Shown piece after piece: positions 25,076 through 34,179 of a stretch of 64,000 nt of DNA. The stretch is from an uncultured Fluviicola sp. Lineage in GTDB: Bacteria; Bacteroidota; Bacteroidia; Flavobacteriales_D; Crocinitomicaceae. The notes below the pieces were generated by a model. That model was not told the DNA's origin and searched no databases. It saw only the letters and a list, made by a program, of their open reading frames with translations. The first letter of the stretch is position 1. Each line of letters opens with the position of its first letter. The stretch lies in the NCBI RefSeq assembly GCF_902168135.1, contig NZ_CABHOL010000009.1, positions 1 through 64,000 of the forward strand. The letters run 5' to 3'. The position numbers were made by a program, and so were the translations under genes.

Positions 25076-26113
25076 TTATTTTCTGTCTTCTTTAGCTTTT
25101 TTCTCGGCAGCTTCCCGTGCTTCCTTCTTTTTGCTCACATTTAAGCGTATTCCTCCTACAAGCCTTAGGTTGTAATAAGTTTGCTTGTAACTGAAATCAT
25201 TGAATGCAATCGATTTGTTGTCAAAATCACTCACAAACATGATGAAGTATTTAGGTTTGTTGATTCCTCCGATGATTTTGAAATCAACACGAGGAGCAAG
25301 CCCCAGGAAACTTCGGGTTGTGCCGTCAAATGTATAGATCTTGGATTGCAGTACTAAGCCCAGACCACCCATGATTCCAAACTGGAAAATCCGCCATCTG
25401 CGTACGTAAGCATAGCCTGGAACAACACCTACGTCAAAAGCCGCGATTAGATTGGAAGATGTCTTACTTTCTGTTGTATCCTGCAATTCACCTGGCAGTA
25501 TAGGTTGGGTAGACGATATTCCGTGATAATTCGTAGTGTACTTCAGGTAAAAAGTCCTGACATCCCGATGGTAGGAAGCCGTTTTTCCTCTGAAAGCAGC
25601 CATTTTGAAGTCGTTCTTGAAAAACTGCCATGCATTGATGGAAAAACTGGCAGCATTGATGTCTTCCCGGATCAGGTTGGGTTCATCCGGATTGATCGTG
25701 TCGTTCCAGCGGTCGGCATTTTTCAGAGCATATCCCTGGTACAAATGCCAGTCCACATCAAAATACATGTTCTTGAAACTGAAATCAAATCCTAAATCGT
25801 AATATTTGGTTTTCCCGAATTTGTTTTTGGAACGTACGGAATTAGGAAGTGTAATCCCAAAGCGCAGAGACATCCATTTGTAGGAAAATCCGAATCCCAG
25901 CACCGGATTGAAGTTGTTCCGGAATTTTACGTTCTTCATTCCATTCGGAAATGGATAGGAAATGGACATGGGAGCAGTACTCCATCCGAAATCCGAATAG
26001 AGAACGAGCCTGTTCCTGTATTTCTGATAGGGTAATAAACTGTCTGCTTCCTGGCCGATAACCCCGGCGGCAAATACACATAAAAACGATATGAGAACTA
26101 AAAATCTACTCAT
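25076..26113 (-). CDS. DUF4421-type outer-membrane protein
   Basis: A 345-residue protein with signal peptide (about 1-20, ending AGVIGQ) and alternating aromatic beta strands typical of a small outer-membrane barrel. The NNFNPVLGFGFSYKWMSLRFG motif and the later GLGLVLQSKIYTF and YNLRLVGGIRLNV strands match my memory of DUF4421. An unusual feature is the highly charged C-terminal tail KKKEAREAAEKKAKEDRK after the last strand, probably periplasmic. Its start overlaps the end of the S9 peptidase gene by 8 bases, so the two are co-translated. Confidence 0.7.
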   Translation of the reverse strand: MSRFLVLISFLCVFAAGVIGQEADSLLPYQKYRNRLVLYSDFGWSTAPMSISYPFPNGMKNVKFRNNFNPVLGFGFSYKWMSLRFGITLPNSVRSKNKFGKTKYYDLGFDFSFKNMYFDVDWHLYQGYALKNADRWNDTINPDEPNLIREDINAASFSINAWQFFKNDFKMAAFRGKTASYHRDVRTFYLKYTTNYHGISSTQPILPGELQDTTESKTSSNLIAAFDVGVVPGYAYVRRWRIFQFGIMGGLGLVLQSKIYTFDGTTRSFLGLAPRVDFKIIGGINKPKYFIMFVSDFDNKSIAFNDFSYKQTYYNLRLVGGIRLNVSKKKEAREAAEKKAKEDRK

Positions 26114-28208
26114 TTATACCTTGCATGGAACATAAAAATGCGAATTCTTTTGCTACTTCCAGTCGTTCGGTAGATCTTCCCGAACCTCCGCCGTGCCCGG
26201 CGCTCATCGTACAATCGAACAAGATCGGAGCAGTACCTGTTTGGTTCTTTCTCAATTTAGCGACCCATTTCAAAGGTTCCCAGTACTGGACCTGTGAATC
26301 GTGATAGCCGGTTGTAATCAGCATGGCAGGATAATCCATCTTTCGTACATGATCATATGGAGAATAGCTCAGCATATACCAATAAGCATCTTCTTCATTC
26401 GGATTTCCCCATTCTTCGTATTCACCTACAGTTAAAGGAATACTTTCATCAAGCATGGTCGAAATCACATCAACGAAAGGAACCTGAGCTATAACACCTT
26501 TAAATAAATAAGGTGCCATATTTGTAACGGCTCCCATCAATAAACCTCCGGCACTTCCGCCTTGAGCATAAATGGAGTTCGGGTCGCAATATCCTTTTAG
26601 TGCCATCCATTCAGCCGCATTGATAAAATCTGTGAAGGTATTCCGCTTTTGGTTCAATTTACCGGTTTGATACCAGTTCTCACCCAGGAATTTACCTCCG
26701 CGAATATGTGCAATGGCATATACAAATCCCCTGTCAAGTAAACTTAAGCGCGTTGCGGAGAAAGCTGCAGGAATGGTGACACCATAACTTCCGTAACCGT
26801 AGAGCAGGAGAGGTGCTTTTTTCAGATCAATTCCTTTTTTGTAGACAATTGAGATCGGAATTTTCTGACCGTCGTTTGCAATTGCCCAGATCCGCTCCGA
26901 AACATAGTTTGCAGGATTGAATTTTTGGTCGATCAGTGTTTTTTGGAAAAACAATTCGGAAGTTTTGCTTTCAACGTTATACTTGTAGATCGAACCGGGA
27001 GTTGTCAATGAGGTATAATGATAATTCACCGTTTTGGATTCATAGTTCTCATTGAAGCTGAAATTCAACTCGTAAACTTCTTCCGGCATGGAGATCACAT
27101 CGAAGTTTGTAGCATTTAAACTTCCGACCGAAATCTCGGTTCGTCCCATTTTTCGCGACTGAACAGCCAGGAAATTTTTGAAGACTTCCACTTCTTCCAG
27201 GTATACATCGTTGCTGTGTGCGATCAGAATCTCACAGCTTTCAATAGAAGCCGGAACAGATTTTGAGAAAACCAATTTCCGGTTCGGACTGTTTTGGTTC
27301 GTTAAAATATAAAAACCGTTTTCATGGTGATCGACCTCATACAAATGATCTTTTTCACGTTTCAGGAAACAGCTTGCCTTTTCGGCCGGTTTGTCGGCTT
27401 CAATCATCCGGGTTTCCGAACTGGTACTGCTTACGGCATGGATCAGGATGAACTTTTTATCCAGTGTTTTAGTAATATAAACGTAAAAACGTTCGTCCTT
27501 TTCTTCAAAGACCAATTCATCTTTCGAACTACTGGTTCCCAGAACGTGTCTGTAAACCTGGAATTCGCGCAGTGTGGTCGGATCTTTTTTGACGTAGAAA
27601 ACAGTCTTATTATCGTTTGCCCAAACTATACTGCCGTCGGTTCCCGGAATTTGCTCTTTAAGAATTTTGCCGTTTTTGTTTTCTCGGAATGAAATGGTGT
27701 AATTGCGTCTTCCGATCTTATCCTGGGAAAAAGCAACCAGTTCATTGTTCGGAGAAATAGAGAAATCTCCAAGAGCGTAATACTCATGACCTTTGGCCAG
27801 TGCATTTTCGTCAAAGAAAACGGTTTCTTTTTTTCCTTCAATCAGGATGAGCTGCCGGTAATCTGCGTCTTTTATTTGGCGCCATTGAAAAGTCTGGCCC
27901 TGTATTTCGAAGGGAGCGCTGGTTTCTTCCGGATTTATACGCCTGTCGAATTCAGTAAGAAAAGTATTAACCAGGTTCTGTTTTTGATCAAAAAATGCTT
28001 TGGAATAATTGTTCTCTTCGGCAATGTAATCCAGTACGGGTTTTGAATCGCGTTCATTCATCCAGAAATAAGGATCAATCCGCACGTGATTGTGTTTTAC
28101 GAGTTCTTTTGGGATTTCCTTAGCAACTGGAATGTGAGACTGGCTTTGTGAATTCACGATAAATGGAGTAAATGAAAATAATGAAAGTAATCGGAGAAAA
28201 TTCTTCAT
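26106..28208 (-). CDS. S9 prolyl oligopeptidase / oligopeptidase B
   Basis: A 700-residue serine peptidase with a signal peptide (about 1-20, ending VNSQS). The N-terminal third to half (about 70-420) is a seven-bladed propeller that limits access to short peptides. The C-terminal alpha/beta hydrolase holds the nucleophile in YAQGGSAGGLLMG, the Asp in TTGYHDSQVQYWEP and the His in CTMSAGHGGGSGRS. The HVRIDPYFWMNER start and the WYQTGKLNQKRNTFTDFI motif fit oligopeptidase B, which cuts after basic residues. It is probably periplasmic. A TAnnTTTG element sits just upstream, divergent from the methyltransferase promoter. Confidence 0.92.
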   Translation of the reverse strand: MKNFLRLLSLFSFTPFIVNSQSQSHIPVAKEIPKELVKHNHVRIDPYFWMNERDSKPVLDYIAEENNYSKAFFDQKQNLVNTFLTEFDRRINPEETSAPFEIQGQTFQWRQIKDADYRQLILIEGKKETVFFDENALAKGHEYYALGDFSISPNNELVAFSQDKIGRRNYTISFRENKNGKILKEQIPGTDGSIVWANDNKTVFYVKKDPTTLREFQVYRHVLGTSSSKDELVFEEKDERFYVYITKTLDKKFILIHAVSSTSSETRMIEADKPAEKASCFLKREKDHLYEVDHHENGFYILTNQNSPNRKLVFSKSVPASIESCEILIAHSNDVYLEEVEVFKNFLAVQSRKMGRTEISVGSLNATNFDVISMPEEVYELNFSFNENYESKTVNYHYTSLTTPGSIYKYNVESKTSELFFQKTLIDQKFNPANYVSERIWAIANDGQKIPISIVYKKGIDLKKAPLLLYGYGSYGVTIPAAFSATRLSLLDRGFVYAIAHIRGGKFLGENWYQTGKLNQKRNTFTDFINAAEWMALKGYCDPNSIYAQGGSAGGLLMGAVTNMAPYLFKGVIAQVPFVDVISTMLDESIPLTVGEYEEWGNPNEEDAYWYMLSYSPYDHVRKMDYPAMLITTGYHDSQVQYWEPLKWVAKLRKNQTGTAPILFDCTMSAGHGGGSGRSTERLEVAKEFAFLCSMQGINE

Positions 28209-28213
28209 ACTTA

Positions 28214-28221
28214 CAAATTTA
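28214..28221 (-). promoter_or_regulatory. -7 element for the S9 peptidase operon
   Basis: CAAATTTA reads TAAATTTG on the minus strand, 6 bases before the peptidase ATG, so the leader is very short or absent. Confidence 0.4.
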
Positions 28222-28264
28222 CGAGAACTCTTTTTAGAATTGTGGGTCGGTTGCGTGAGTTTAT

Positions 28265-28272
28265 TAACTTTG
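28265..28272 (+). promoter_or_regulatory. -7 element for the methyltransferase gene
   Basis: TAACTTTG matches TAnnTTTG and ends 4 bases before ATG 28277, implying a near-leaderless transcript. Confidence 0.45.
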
Positions 28273-28276
28273 TTTT

Positions 28277-29050
28277 ATGAAAAAAGTATATAAGTTTCTT
28301 CTGAATAAATTACCAAGACCTCTTTTAATCCGTTTAAGCTACGTTTTTAAATTCTTTGCTCCTTTAATTTATAAGGGGAATAAGGTGGAGTGTCCGGTAT
28401 GCGAACAAAAATTCAGAAAGTTCTTATCGTATGGTTCGAATGTCTCGCATCGCGAAAATGTACTTTGCCCGTACGACCTGACTTTGGAAAGACACCGCTT
28501 AATGTGGCTTTATTTGAAGAGAGAGAGCAATTTTTTTACAGCGGATAAATTAAAGGTGTTGCACATCGCACCGGAACAATGTTTTCACAAGAAATTTAAG
28601 CAACAAAAGAACCTGGATTACCTGACCGGTGATTTGCTTTCACCGATCGCAGATATGCATTTTGACCTGCACCAGATTCCATTGGAAGATAACCGATTCG
28701 ATGTGGTTTTTTGTAATCACGTGATGGAGCACGTAGACGATGCTTTAAAATGTATGAAGGAACTGCACCGCGTAATGGCTCCGGGAGCATGGGGAATCAT
28801 GCAGGTTCCACAGGATATCACACGTACTGAAACTTACGAAGATTGGAGTATTACTTCACCGGAAGAACGCGAGAAGCATTTCTGGCAGAAAGACCATGTG
28901 CGTTTGTTTGGAATGGATTACCCGCAATGGTTGGAAAAGGCCGGTTTTGAAGTGGAAATTGCCTTTGAAAACAATCCCATTTCGGATGAAGAAATCGAAC
29001 GCTTCCGTTTGGCGAAGACTGAGATACTCTATATTGTGAGGAAAAAGTAA
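28277..29050 (+). CDS. Class I SAM-dependent methyltransferase
   Basis: A 257-residue protein. An N-terminal part with a small Cys set (ECPVCEQKF at about 41 and NVLCPYDLTLERHRL at about 70) suggests a zinc-binding knuckle. The methyltransferase core follows: LKVLHIAPEQCF is the first strand of the SAM fold, NRFDVVFCNHVMEHVDDALKCMKELHRVMAPGAWG the strand 4-5 region typical of Methyltransf_11. The C terminus is mixed alpha/beta with no membrane segment. Substrate unknown; neighbours give no clue. Confidence 0.82.
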   Translation: MKKVYKFLLNKLPRPLLIRLSYVFKFFAPLIYKGNKVECPVCEQKFRKFLSYGSNVSHRENVLCPYDLTLERHRLMWLYLKRESNFFTADKLKVLHIAPEQCFHKKFKQQKNLDYLTGDLLSPIADMHFDLHQIPLEDNRFDVVFCNHVMEHVDDALKCMKELHRVMAPGAWGIMQVPQDITRTETYEDWSITSPEEREKHFWQKDHVRLFGMDYPQWLEKAGFEVEIAFENNPISDEEIERFRLAKTEILYIVRKK

Positions 29051-29093
29051 GCGTCATTTTCTTTTTTCATAGTAACTTAGAAGCTAAGGTGTT

Positions 29094-30065
29094 ATGAAAT
29101 TCAATAAGAACTTCTTTTTTTTAGGTCTTCTGATCTTATCTATCGGTTGGAAATGCTCCGGACCCGTGGAAAAACCGATTATTTCCGGAATTCCTTTCCC
29201 GAAAGATAATCCCATTACAGCTGAGAAAGCCGCTTTTGGAAAACGTTTGTTCTTTGATAAGCGCCTGTCGAAGAATAATGATTTGTCATGCGCAACATGC
29301 CACCGTCCTGATAAAGCTTTTACCGACGGACGGACTAAAAGCATCGGAACAAACGGATCAACAGCTATGCGGAATGCTCCGAGTCTGCTCAATGCTGCTT
29401 ATGCTAAAAGTTACATGTATGACGGGGAAGTGAAAACGCTTGAACAACAGGTACTTGTTCCTATCCAGGACCACCTTGAAATGGGAAGCTCCATGAAGGA
29501 AGTACTTCAAAAACTTTCAAATGACCCGGAATACAAACGTCTGTCAAGAACAATCTTTGATCGTGAGTTGGATGCATACGTCATTACCCGTGCTATAAGT
29601 ACTTATGAAAGAACACTTATTAGTCGGAACAGCAGGTTTGACAGGTACCGAAAAGGAGAGGAACATGCATTGAATTCCGATGAGATTGCCGGCTGGAAAT
29701 TGTTTTCTGAAAAACTCTATTGCATCAAATGCCATTCTGGTCCGGATTTCACGAATTACAGCGTTGTGAGCAACGGGCTTTATGTAGATTACGGATCAGA
29801 CCAGGGAAGGTACCGGATCAACGGTTTGGAGAAAGAAAAAGGAGCGTTTAAAGTACCAAGCCTTAGGAACGTATCTTTAACAGCTCCATACATGCATGAC
29901 GGGAGCCTCAGGACCTTAAAAGAAGTTATTTTGCATTATTCGGGAGGAGGGGCTGAGCATTCTAATAAGTCTACTCTAATTAAACCATTTCATTTAAATG
30001 ATTTGGAAATCAATCAGTTGGAGTCTTTTTTTAAAACATTAGTTGACACATCAGGAGTGAATTAA
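29094..30065 (+). CDS. Di-haem cytochrome c peroxidase (lipoprotein)
   Basis: A 323-residue periplasmic peroxidase that reduces H2O2 with electrons from c-type cytochromes. Two haem-binding motifs are present: C66-x2-C69-H70 (CATCH) and C210-x2-C213-H214 (CIKCH). The TNGSTAMRNAPSLLNAAYAKSYMYDG segment and VPSLRNVSLTAPYMHDGSLRTL carry the family's conserved residues, including the axial Met region. The N terminus has a lipobox (SIGWKC, C21), so it is probably membrane-tethered. It follows the methyltransferase gene by 43 bases on the same strand; no MauG context is seen. Confidence 0.92.
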   Translation: MKFNKNFFFLGLLILSIGWKCSGPVEKPIISGIPFPKDNPITAEKAAFGKRLFFDKRLSKNNDLSCATCHRPDKAFTDGRTKSIGTNGSTAMRNAPSLLNAAYAKSYMYDGEVKTLEQQVLVPIQDHLEMGSSMKEVLQKLSNDPEYKRLSRTIFDRELDAYVITRAISTYERTLISRNSRFDRYRKGEEHALNSDEIAGWKLFSEKLYCIKCHSGPDFTNYSVVSNGLYVDYGSDQGRYRINGLEKEKGAFKVPSLRNVSLTAPYMHDGSLRTLKEVILHYSGGGAEHSNKSTLIKPFHLNDLEINQLESFFKTLVDTSGVN

Positions 30066-30226
30066 CGAATAATTCTACTTAATTGATAGGATTAATTGTA
30101 CTATTCGTCGAAAAACTGTTAAAAAAGCGGACGTAATTTTCTTATTTGATAATAAATTGAAAAATATCCCGTTATATTAGATATACCCAAGCAAAAAATT
30201 ATGCAAACCCAAAATCCAAATATACC

Positions 30227-30808
30227 ATGGCAATTAATGTCTATTTCCACCAGTCACCGGAACTTCTCCAGGAGGAGCAAGTATGGGTGATGCAGGCAAA
30301 GGAGGATCCGGCAAGATTCGAACCTTTGTACCGTAAGTATTATGATGCGATACTTCGTTATTTGAAACAACGCATGGAAGACCCGGAGCAAGCCCACGAT
30401 GTTGCTTCTCAGGTCTTTATCAAGGCGATCAAGAATCTATCGAAGTATGAAGACCGAGGAGTGCCGTTCGGTTCCTGGCTTTACAGGATAGCCAAGAGCG
30501 AATTGTACCAGTCCTATCGAGAAATGCAATCGAACAGAACCGTTTCTGTGGAGCATGTTCAGATTCCAATTTTCGACACTTTGTTTTTTGATAATCAAGA
30601 ATTTGAACACAATCAATCGTTGCTTTTGTCGGCAATGCAAAAATTAAAAGAAGAACAATTGAAGCTGATCGAAATGCGATTCTTTGAACAACTAAGTTTT
30701 AAAGAAATCGGGGAATCGATAGGTATCACCGAAAACAATGCGAAAGTGAAAACTTTCAGAGCATTGGAGAAGTTGAGAGAATACTTCCTGGGCAGGTACG
30801 CAGCTTAA
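30227..30808 (+). CDS. ECF-type RNA polymerase sigma factor
   Basis: A 193-residue sigma-70 family protein with only regions 2 and 4. Region 2 is at about 28-95 (FEPLYRKYYDAILRYLKQRMEDPEQAHDVASQVFIKAIKNL, then PFGSWLYRIAKSELYQSYRE). Region 4 is at about 135-185 (KLKEEQLKLIEMRFFEQLSFKEIGESIGITENNAKVKTFRALEKLREYF), with the recognition helix at its end. No anti-sigma gene adjoins it, unlike FecIR-type pairs. A terminator follows, then two paralogous outer-membrane proteins, which are possible but unproven targets. Confidence 0.92.
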   Translation: MAINVYFHQSPELLQEEQVWVMQAKEDPARFEPLYRKYYDAILRYLKQRMEDPEQAHDVASQVFIKAIKNLSKYEDRGVPFGSWLYRIAKSELYQSYREMQSNRTVSVEHVQIPIFDTLFFDNQEFEHNQSLLLSAMQKLKEEQLKLIEMRFFEQLSFKEIGESIGITENNAKVKTFRALEKLREYFLGRYAA

Positions 30809-30816
30809 AAAATGAG

Positions 30817-30846
30817 ACCCTGACATTTATCGTCAGGGTTTTTTAT
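30817..30846 (+). terminator. Rho-independent terminator
   Basis: ACCCTGAC (30817-30824), loop, GTCAGGGT (30832-30839), then T-rich tract; 8 bases after the ECF sigma stop codon. Confidence 0.88.
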
Positions 30847-30901
30847 TTATAGTTCCCGGGTGGAAATGCAGTAAGTTAAAAAAGCGTTGTTTTTTGGAAA
30901 T

Positions 30902-30909
30902 TAGTTTTG
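30902..30909 (+). promoter_or_regulatory. Candidate -7 element
   Basis: TAGTTTTG matches TAnnTTTG, 19 bases upstream of ATG 30929. No -33 box at the expected spacing. Confidence 0.4.
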
Positions 30910-30928
30910 AAAGCGCTAACTTATTATC

Positions 30929-31849
30929 ATGAAAGCCATTAGTTCACTGAGATTTAAGATCCGGTATGCGTTTCTTTCCACCTTCATGGTGGTTTCGCCC
31001 ATTTTTCGTGCGCAGCATTTGAATACGCAGCAAAATTGGGCTGTAAATAAACATGAGATTTCATTAGGTCTCGGCGCAACGGGTTTTTTAGGAGATTTGG
31101 GAGGTGCTGACCAAGCCGTTTCCGATTACAGTCTGAAAGACATCGATTTCAATTCCTCACAATTTGGAGGTTCGTTTTCCTACAGGTATCGTTTTCACCG
31201 ATATTTCGCTACATCTACAATGATTCATGCAGGAATGCTGCAGGGAAGTGATGTTTTTACATCAGAGCCCGTCCGAAATATGCGTAATTTGAATTTTCGT
31301 TCGTTCTTTACTATGATAAGCCAGCGGTTTGAAGTTGTTTTATTAGCCAATGAACGGGCTGGTCGAAACCGCAGATCAGGAAGGTACATTGACCACAACG
31401 AACAGTTTTATGTTGTCGGAGGTATCGGTGGAATGTATTTCAATCCTAAAACCAGGTACCAGGGAAGCTGGGTTACACTGCACGATAAGCATACGGAGGG
31501 GCAGGGGTTGCCCGGAGGTCCTGCGCCATATAAGCGAATTACAGCAACCGTTCCGCTTGGTGTCGGTTTCAGAATGGGAATTGGTCAGTTGTGGAGAATC
31601 GGTCTGGAAGTAACTTACGTCAAAACATTTTCTGATTACATTGATGATGTGAGTGGTGAATATTATGATCCGGTAATGATTGGAGCTGCTTATGGTCCGG
31701 ATGCCGCTTATTTGTCGAATCCTTCAGAAACTCCGGAAGCCTTTAATCCGGGTAGTCAGCGGGGAGGAAAGCACAAAGACGCGTTTTTTTATGCAAATAT
31801 TATGCTTATCAGGAACATTACTTATAAATCCAGGTCAAACAGGTTTTAA
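30929..31849 (+). CDS. DUF6089-like outer-membrane beta-barrel protein, copy 1
   Basis: A 306-residue protein with signal peptide (about 1-29, ending FRAQ). The mature part is beta-rich: NKHEISLGLGATGFLGDLGGADQ opens the barrel, and SFSYRYRFHRYFATSTMIHAGML and PLGVGFRMGIGQLWRIGLEVTYVKTFSDYIDDV are clear amphipathic strands. The FLGDLGG element recalls Bacteroidota DUF6089 proteins. No enzymatic motif. It is a paralogue of the next gene with long identical blocks (for example NMRNLNFRSFF, YQGSWV, KTFSDYIDDV). Candidate roles are T9SS accessory or surface structure, unproven. Confidence 0.7.
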   Translation: MKAISSLRFKIRYAFLSTFMVVSPIFRAQHLNTQQNWAVNKHEISLGLGATGFLGDLGGADQAVSDYSLKDIDFNSSQFGGSFSYRYRFHRYFATSTMIHAGMLQGSDVFTSEPVRNMRNLNFRSFFTMISQRFEVVLLANERAGRNRRSGRYIDHNEQFYVVGGIGGMYFNPKTRYQGSWVTLHDKHTEGQGLPGGPAPYKRITATVPLGVGFRMGIGQLWRIGLEVTYVKTFSDYIDDVSGEYYDPVMIGAAYGPDAAYLSNPSETPEAFNPGSQRGGKHKDAFFYANIMLIRNITYKSRSNRF

Positions 31850-32097
31850 AGTCCGAAACCGGTTTGCAATAACAAATTATGAATTAAACAGATGTAGTTT
31901 AAGAGGAAGTATTCTGTCTTTTATTTTCGTGGAAATTTTTTACATTTTTTTTGTATTTGTGAAAAAATCATTCAACAAAACCGGTGACTTGTTCATTAAC
32001 AATTACCTTTTAAAAAAAAGCAACAAAATTTTTAGGTGGCTGTTGTTTAAAAAGCTAATTTAGCGTCGTGGAATCTACTACAACATAAATTTTTAGA

Positions 32098-33042
32098 ATG
32101 AAATACATAACTCTAACTATTTTATCTATAGTTTCAACAATTTCACTTGCGCAGAGTTCAAATTTCAATACACAGCGGAATTGGGCAATGAACAAGAAAG
32201 AAATTTCTATTGGTCTTGGCGCAACCAGTTTCCTGGGAGATCTTGGTGGTGCGAATCAAATTGGTACTGATTACAGTTTGAAGGACATTGATTTCAATTC
32301 GACACATATCGGTGGTTCTTTATCTTTCAGATATCGCTTTCATCCTTATTACGCAACATCTACGATGGTTAATCTTGGTATGCTTCGTGGTAATGATGCA
32401 TTGACTGCCGAACCGATCCGTAACATGCGTAATTTGAATTTCCGTTCGTTTTTCGCGATGTTAAGCCAAAGGTTTGAAATCATTGTTCTGGCGAATGAAA
32501 AGATTGGACGCAGATACAATATTCCCGGATTGAGAGGTTTTACAGACCATAATGAGCAGTTATATTTTATCGGGGGTATCGGTTTGATGTATTACAACCC
32601 GAAATCACTGTACCAGGGAAGCTGGGTGGCTTTACAAAAACTGCATACTGAAGGTCAGGGGCTTCCGGGAGGTCCTGAGGAATACAAACGAATTACAGCT
32701 ACGGTTCCACTTGGGATCGGGTTTAGAATGGGAATCAATCGTATGTGGAGAATTGGTTTGGAAGCATGTTATGTAAAAACGTTCTCCGATTATATTGATG
32801 ATGTTCATGGGACTTATTACGATCCTGCAATTATCGGAGCAACTTATGGACCTCAGGCAGCATATTTGTCAAATCCGTCCAATAATCCTTCGGCATTTGA
32901 ACCGGGTAGTCAAAGAGGTGATAAGCAGAAGGATGCGTTCCTTTATGTGAACATCATGGTGACACGAAATATTACCTATAAGTCTGCATCCAGAGGCGGA
33001 CCAATGAAATTTGGAAAACGCCACTACAGAGCGAAGTTCTAA
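32098..33042 (+). CDS. DUF6089-like outer-membrane beta-barrel protein, copy 2
   Basis: A 314-residue tandem paralogue of the preceding gene. A signal peptide (MKYITLTILSIVSTISLAQ) is followed by NWAMNKKEISIGLGATSFLGDLGGANQ and the same strand order. It differs in a longer loop (GRRYNIPGLRGFTDHNEQ) and in a basic C-terminal extension (GGPMKFGKRHYRAKF). The 248-base gap between copies is AT-rich and holds a weak TAATTTAG near 32056. The duplication is old enough for the loops to diverge while strand motifs are retained. Confidence 0.7.
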   Translation: MKYITLTILSIVSTISLAQSSNFNTQRNWAMNKKEISIGLGATSFLGDLGGANQIGTDYSLKDIDFNSTHIGGSLSFRYRFHPYYATSTMVNLGMLRGNDALTAEPIRNMRNLNFRSFFAMLSQRFEIIVLANEKIGRRYNIPGLRGFTDHNEQLYFIGGIGLMYYNPKSLYQGSWVALQKLHTEGQGLPGGPEEYKRITATVPLGIGFRMGINRMWRIGLEACYVKTFSDYIDDVHGTYYDPAIIGATYGPQAAYLSNPSNNPSAFEPGSQRGDKQKDAFLYVNIMVTRNITYKSASRGGPMKFGKRHYRAKF

Positions 33043-33064
33043 ATCGATTTTTAAAATTCTTTTA

Positions 33065-33106
33065 ACAAAACGGGCTTGTCTATTGATAAGCTCGTTTTGT
33101 GTTTTT
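33065..33106 (+). terminator. Rho-independent terminator
   Basis: ACAAAACGGGCTT (33065-33077) pairs with AAGCTCGTTTTGT (33088-33100) with one G-T pair, followed by T5. Confidence 0.8.
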
Positions 33107-33113
33107 AACTTTG
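33083..33113 (+). promoter_or_regulatory. pyrD promoter
   Basis: TTG at 33083-33085, 20-base spacer, TAACTTTG at 33106-33113, 16 bases before the pyrD ATG. It overlaps the terminator of the preceding gene. Confidence 0.5.
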
Positions 33114-33129
33114 GTACAAATTAATCGAA

Positions 33130-34179
33130 ATGTACCCTTTGTTGAGATGGTTTCTCTTTAAGTTTGACCCCGAAAAAGTTCACTATTTTACCTTCCGACT
33201 ACTTGGCTTCTGGCTCAAAGTGCCCCTTGTAAAACCGATCTGGAAGTCCATTTATTGCATGAAAAATCCGCTGTTGGAAACGACCGTTGCCGGAATAACT
33301 TTTCCGAACCCGGTTGGACTGGCTGCCGGATTCGATAAGAATGCACTGCGAATAAATGAATTGGCAGCTTGTGGTTTCGGTTTTGTCGAGATCGGAACAG
33401 TAACACCTGTAGGCCAGGAAGGAAATCCCAAGCCGCGTTTGTTTCGTTTGCTGGAAGACCAGGCGATCATTAATCGCATGGGGTTCAATAACGATGGTGC
33501 GGAAGTAATCGTTGAGCGCCTGAAGAAGCTGAATCCTGAATGCATCATCGGCGGAAATATCGGGAAGAACAAAGTAACTCCGAATGAAGAAGCAACTTCA
33601 GATTATTTAAAGTGTTACCACGCTTTAGAGCAGTATGTGGACTACTTTGTAGTGAATGTTTCTTCACCGAATACTCCCAATTTACGAGAGCTTCAGGATA
33701 AGGAACCACTTACTGAACTTCTGCAAACTTTGATGGATGAACGGATGAAGATCAATTCTTCCAAACCGATCTTTTTAAAAATTGCTCCGGACCTTACTGA
33801 TTCCCAGTTAGATGACATTGTGGATATTGTCCATGATACAAAAATTGCAGGAGTTATAGCAACAAATACGACTATTGAACGTGGAAATTTACTAACTTCA
33901 GACAGCAAAATCGAATCAATCGGTGCAGGCGGAGTTTCCGGTAAACCCCTGGCACAAAGATCTACTCAAGTAATTAGCTATTTGTTCCAAAAATCAAGTG
34001 GCTCTTTTCCGATCATTGGTGTTGGCGGGATTTATTCGGGAGAAGATGCAGTCGAAAAATTAATGGCAGGAGCAAGCCTGGTACAGGTTTATTCAGGATT
34101 TATCTATGAAGGACCGGCTCTGGTAAAGCGAATCAATAAAGCGGTTTTGAAAAAAAGAAAGGAAATTGCACATGGATAA
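33130..34179 (+). CDS. pyrD: Quinone-dependent dihydroorotate dehydrogenase
   Basis: A 349-residue class 2 enzyme that oxidises dihydroorotate to orotate in pyrimidine synthesis and reduces quinone at the membrane. The N-terminal amphipathic helix ([25 protein letters not shown]) docks on the membrane. FMN-site motifs are [49 protein letters not shown] and [11 protein letters not shown]. The catalytic Ser lies in [17 protein letters not shown], as expected for class 2. Its end overlaps the HMG-CoA lyase gene by 8 bases. Confidence 0.97.
   Translation: MYPLLRWFLFKFDPEKVHYFTFRLLGFWLKVPLVKPIWKSIYCMKNPLLETTVAGITFPNPVGLAAGFDKNALRINELAACGFGFVEIGTVTPVGQEGNPKPRLFRLLEDQAIINRMGFNNDGAEVIVERLKKLNPECIIGGNIGKNKVTPNEEATSDYLKCYHALEQYVDYFVVNVSSPNTPNLRELQDKEPLTELLQTLMDERMKINSSKPIFLKIAPDLTDSQLDDIVDIVHDTKIAGVIATNTTIERGNLLTSDSKIESIGAGGVSGKPLAQRSTQVISYLFQKSSGSFPIIGVGGIYSGEDAVEKLMAGASLVQVYSGFIYEGPALVKRINKAVLKKRKEIAHG

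Noticed and set aside
31680-32063. Plus-strand frame extending past the first DUF6089-like gene
   Set aside because: It overlaps the real gene in another frame and then runs into A/T-rich spacer with no domain.
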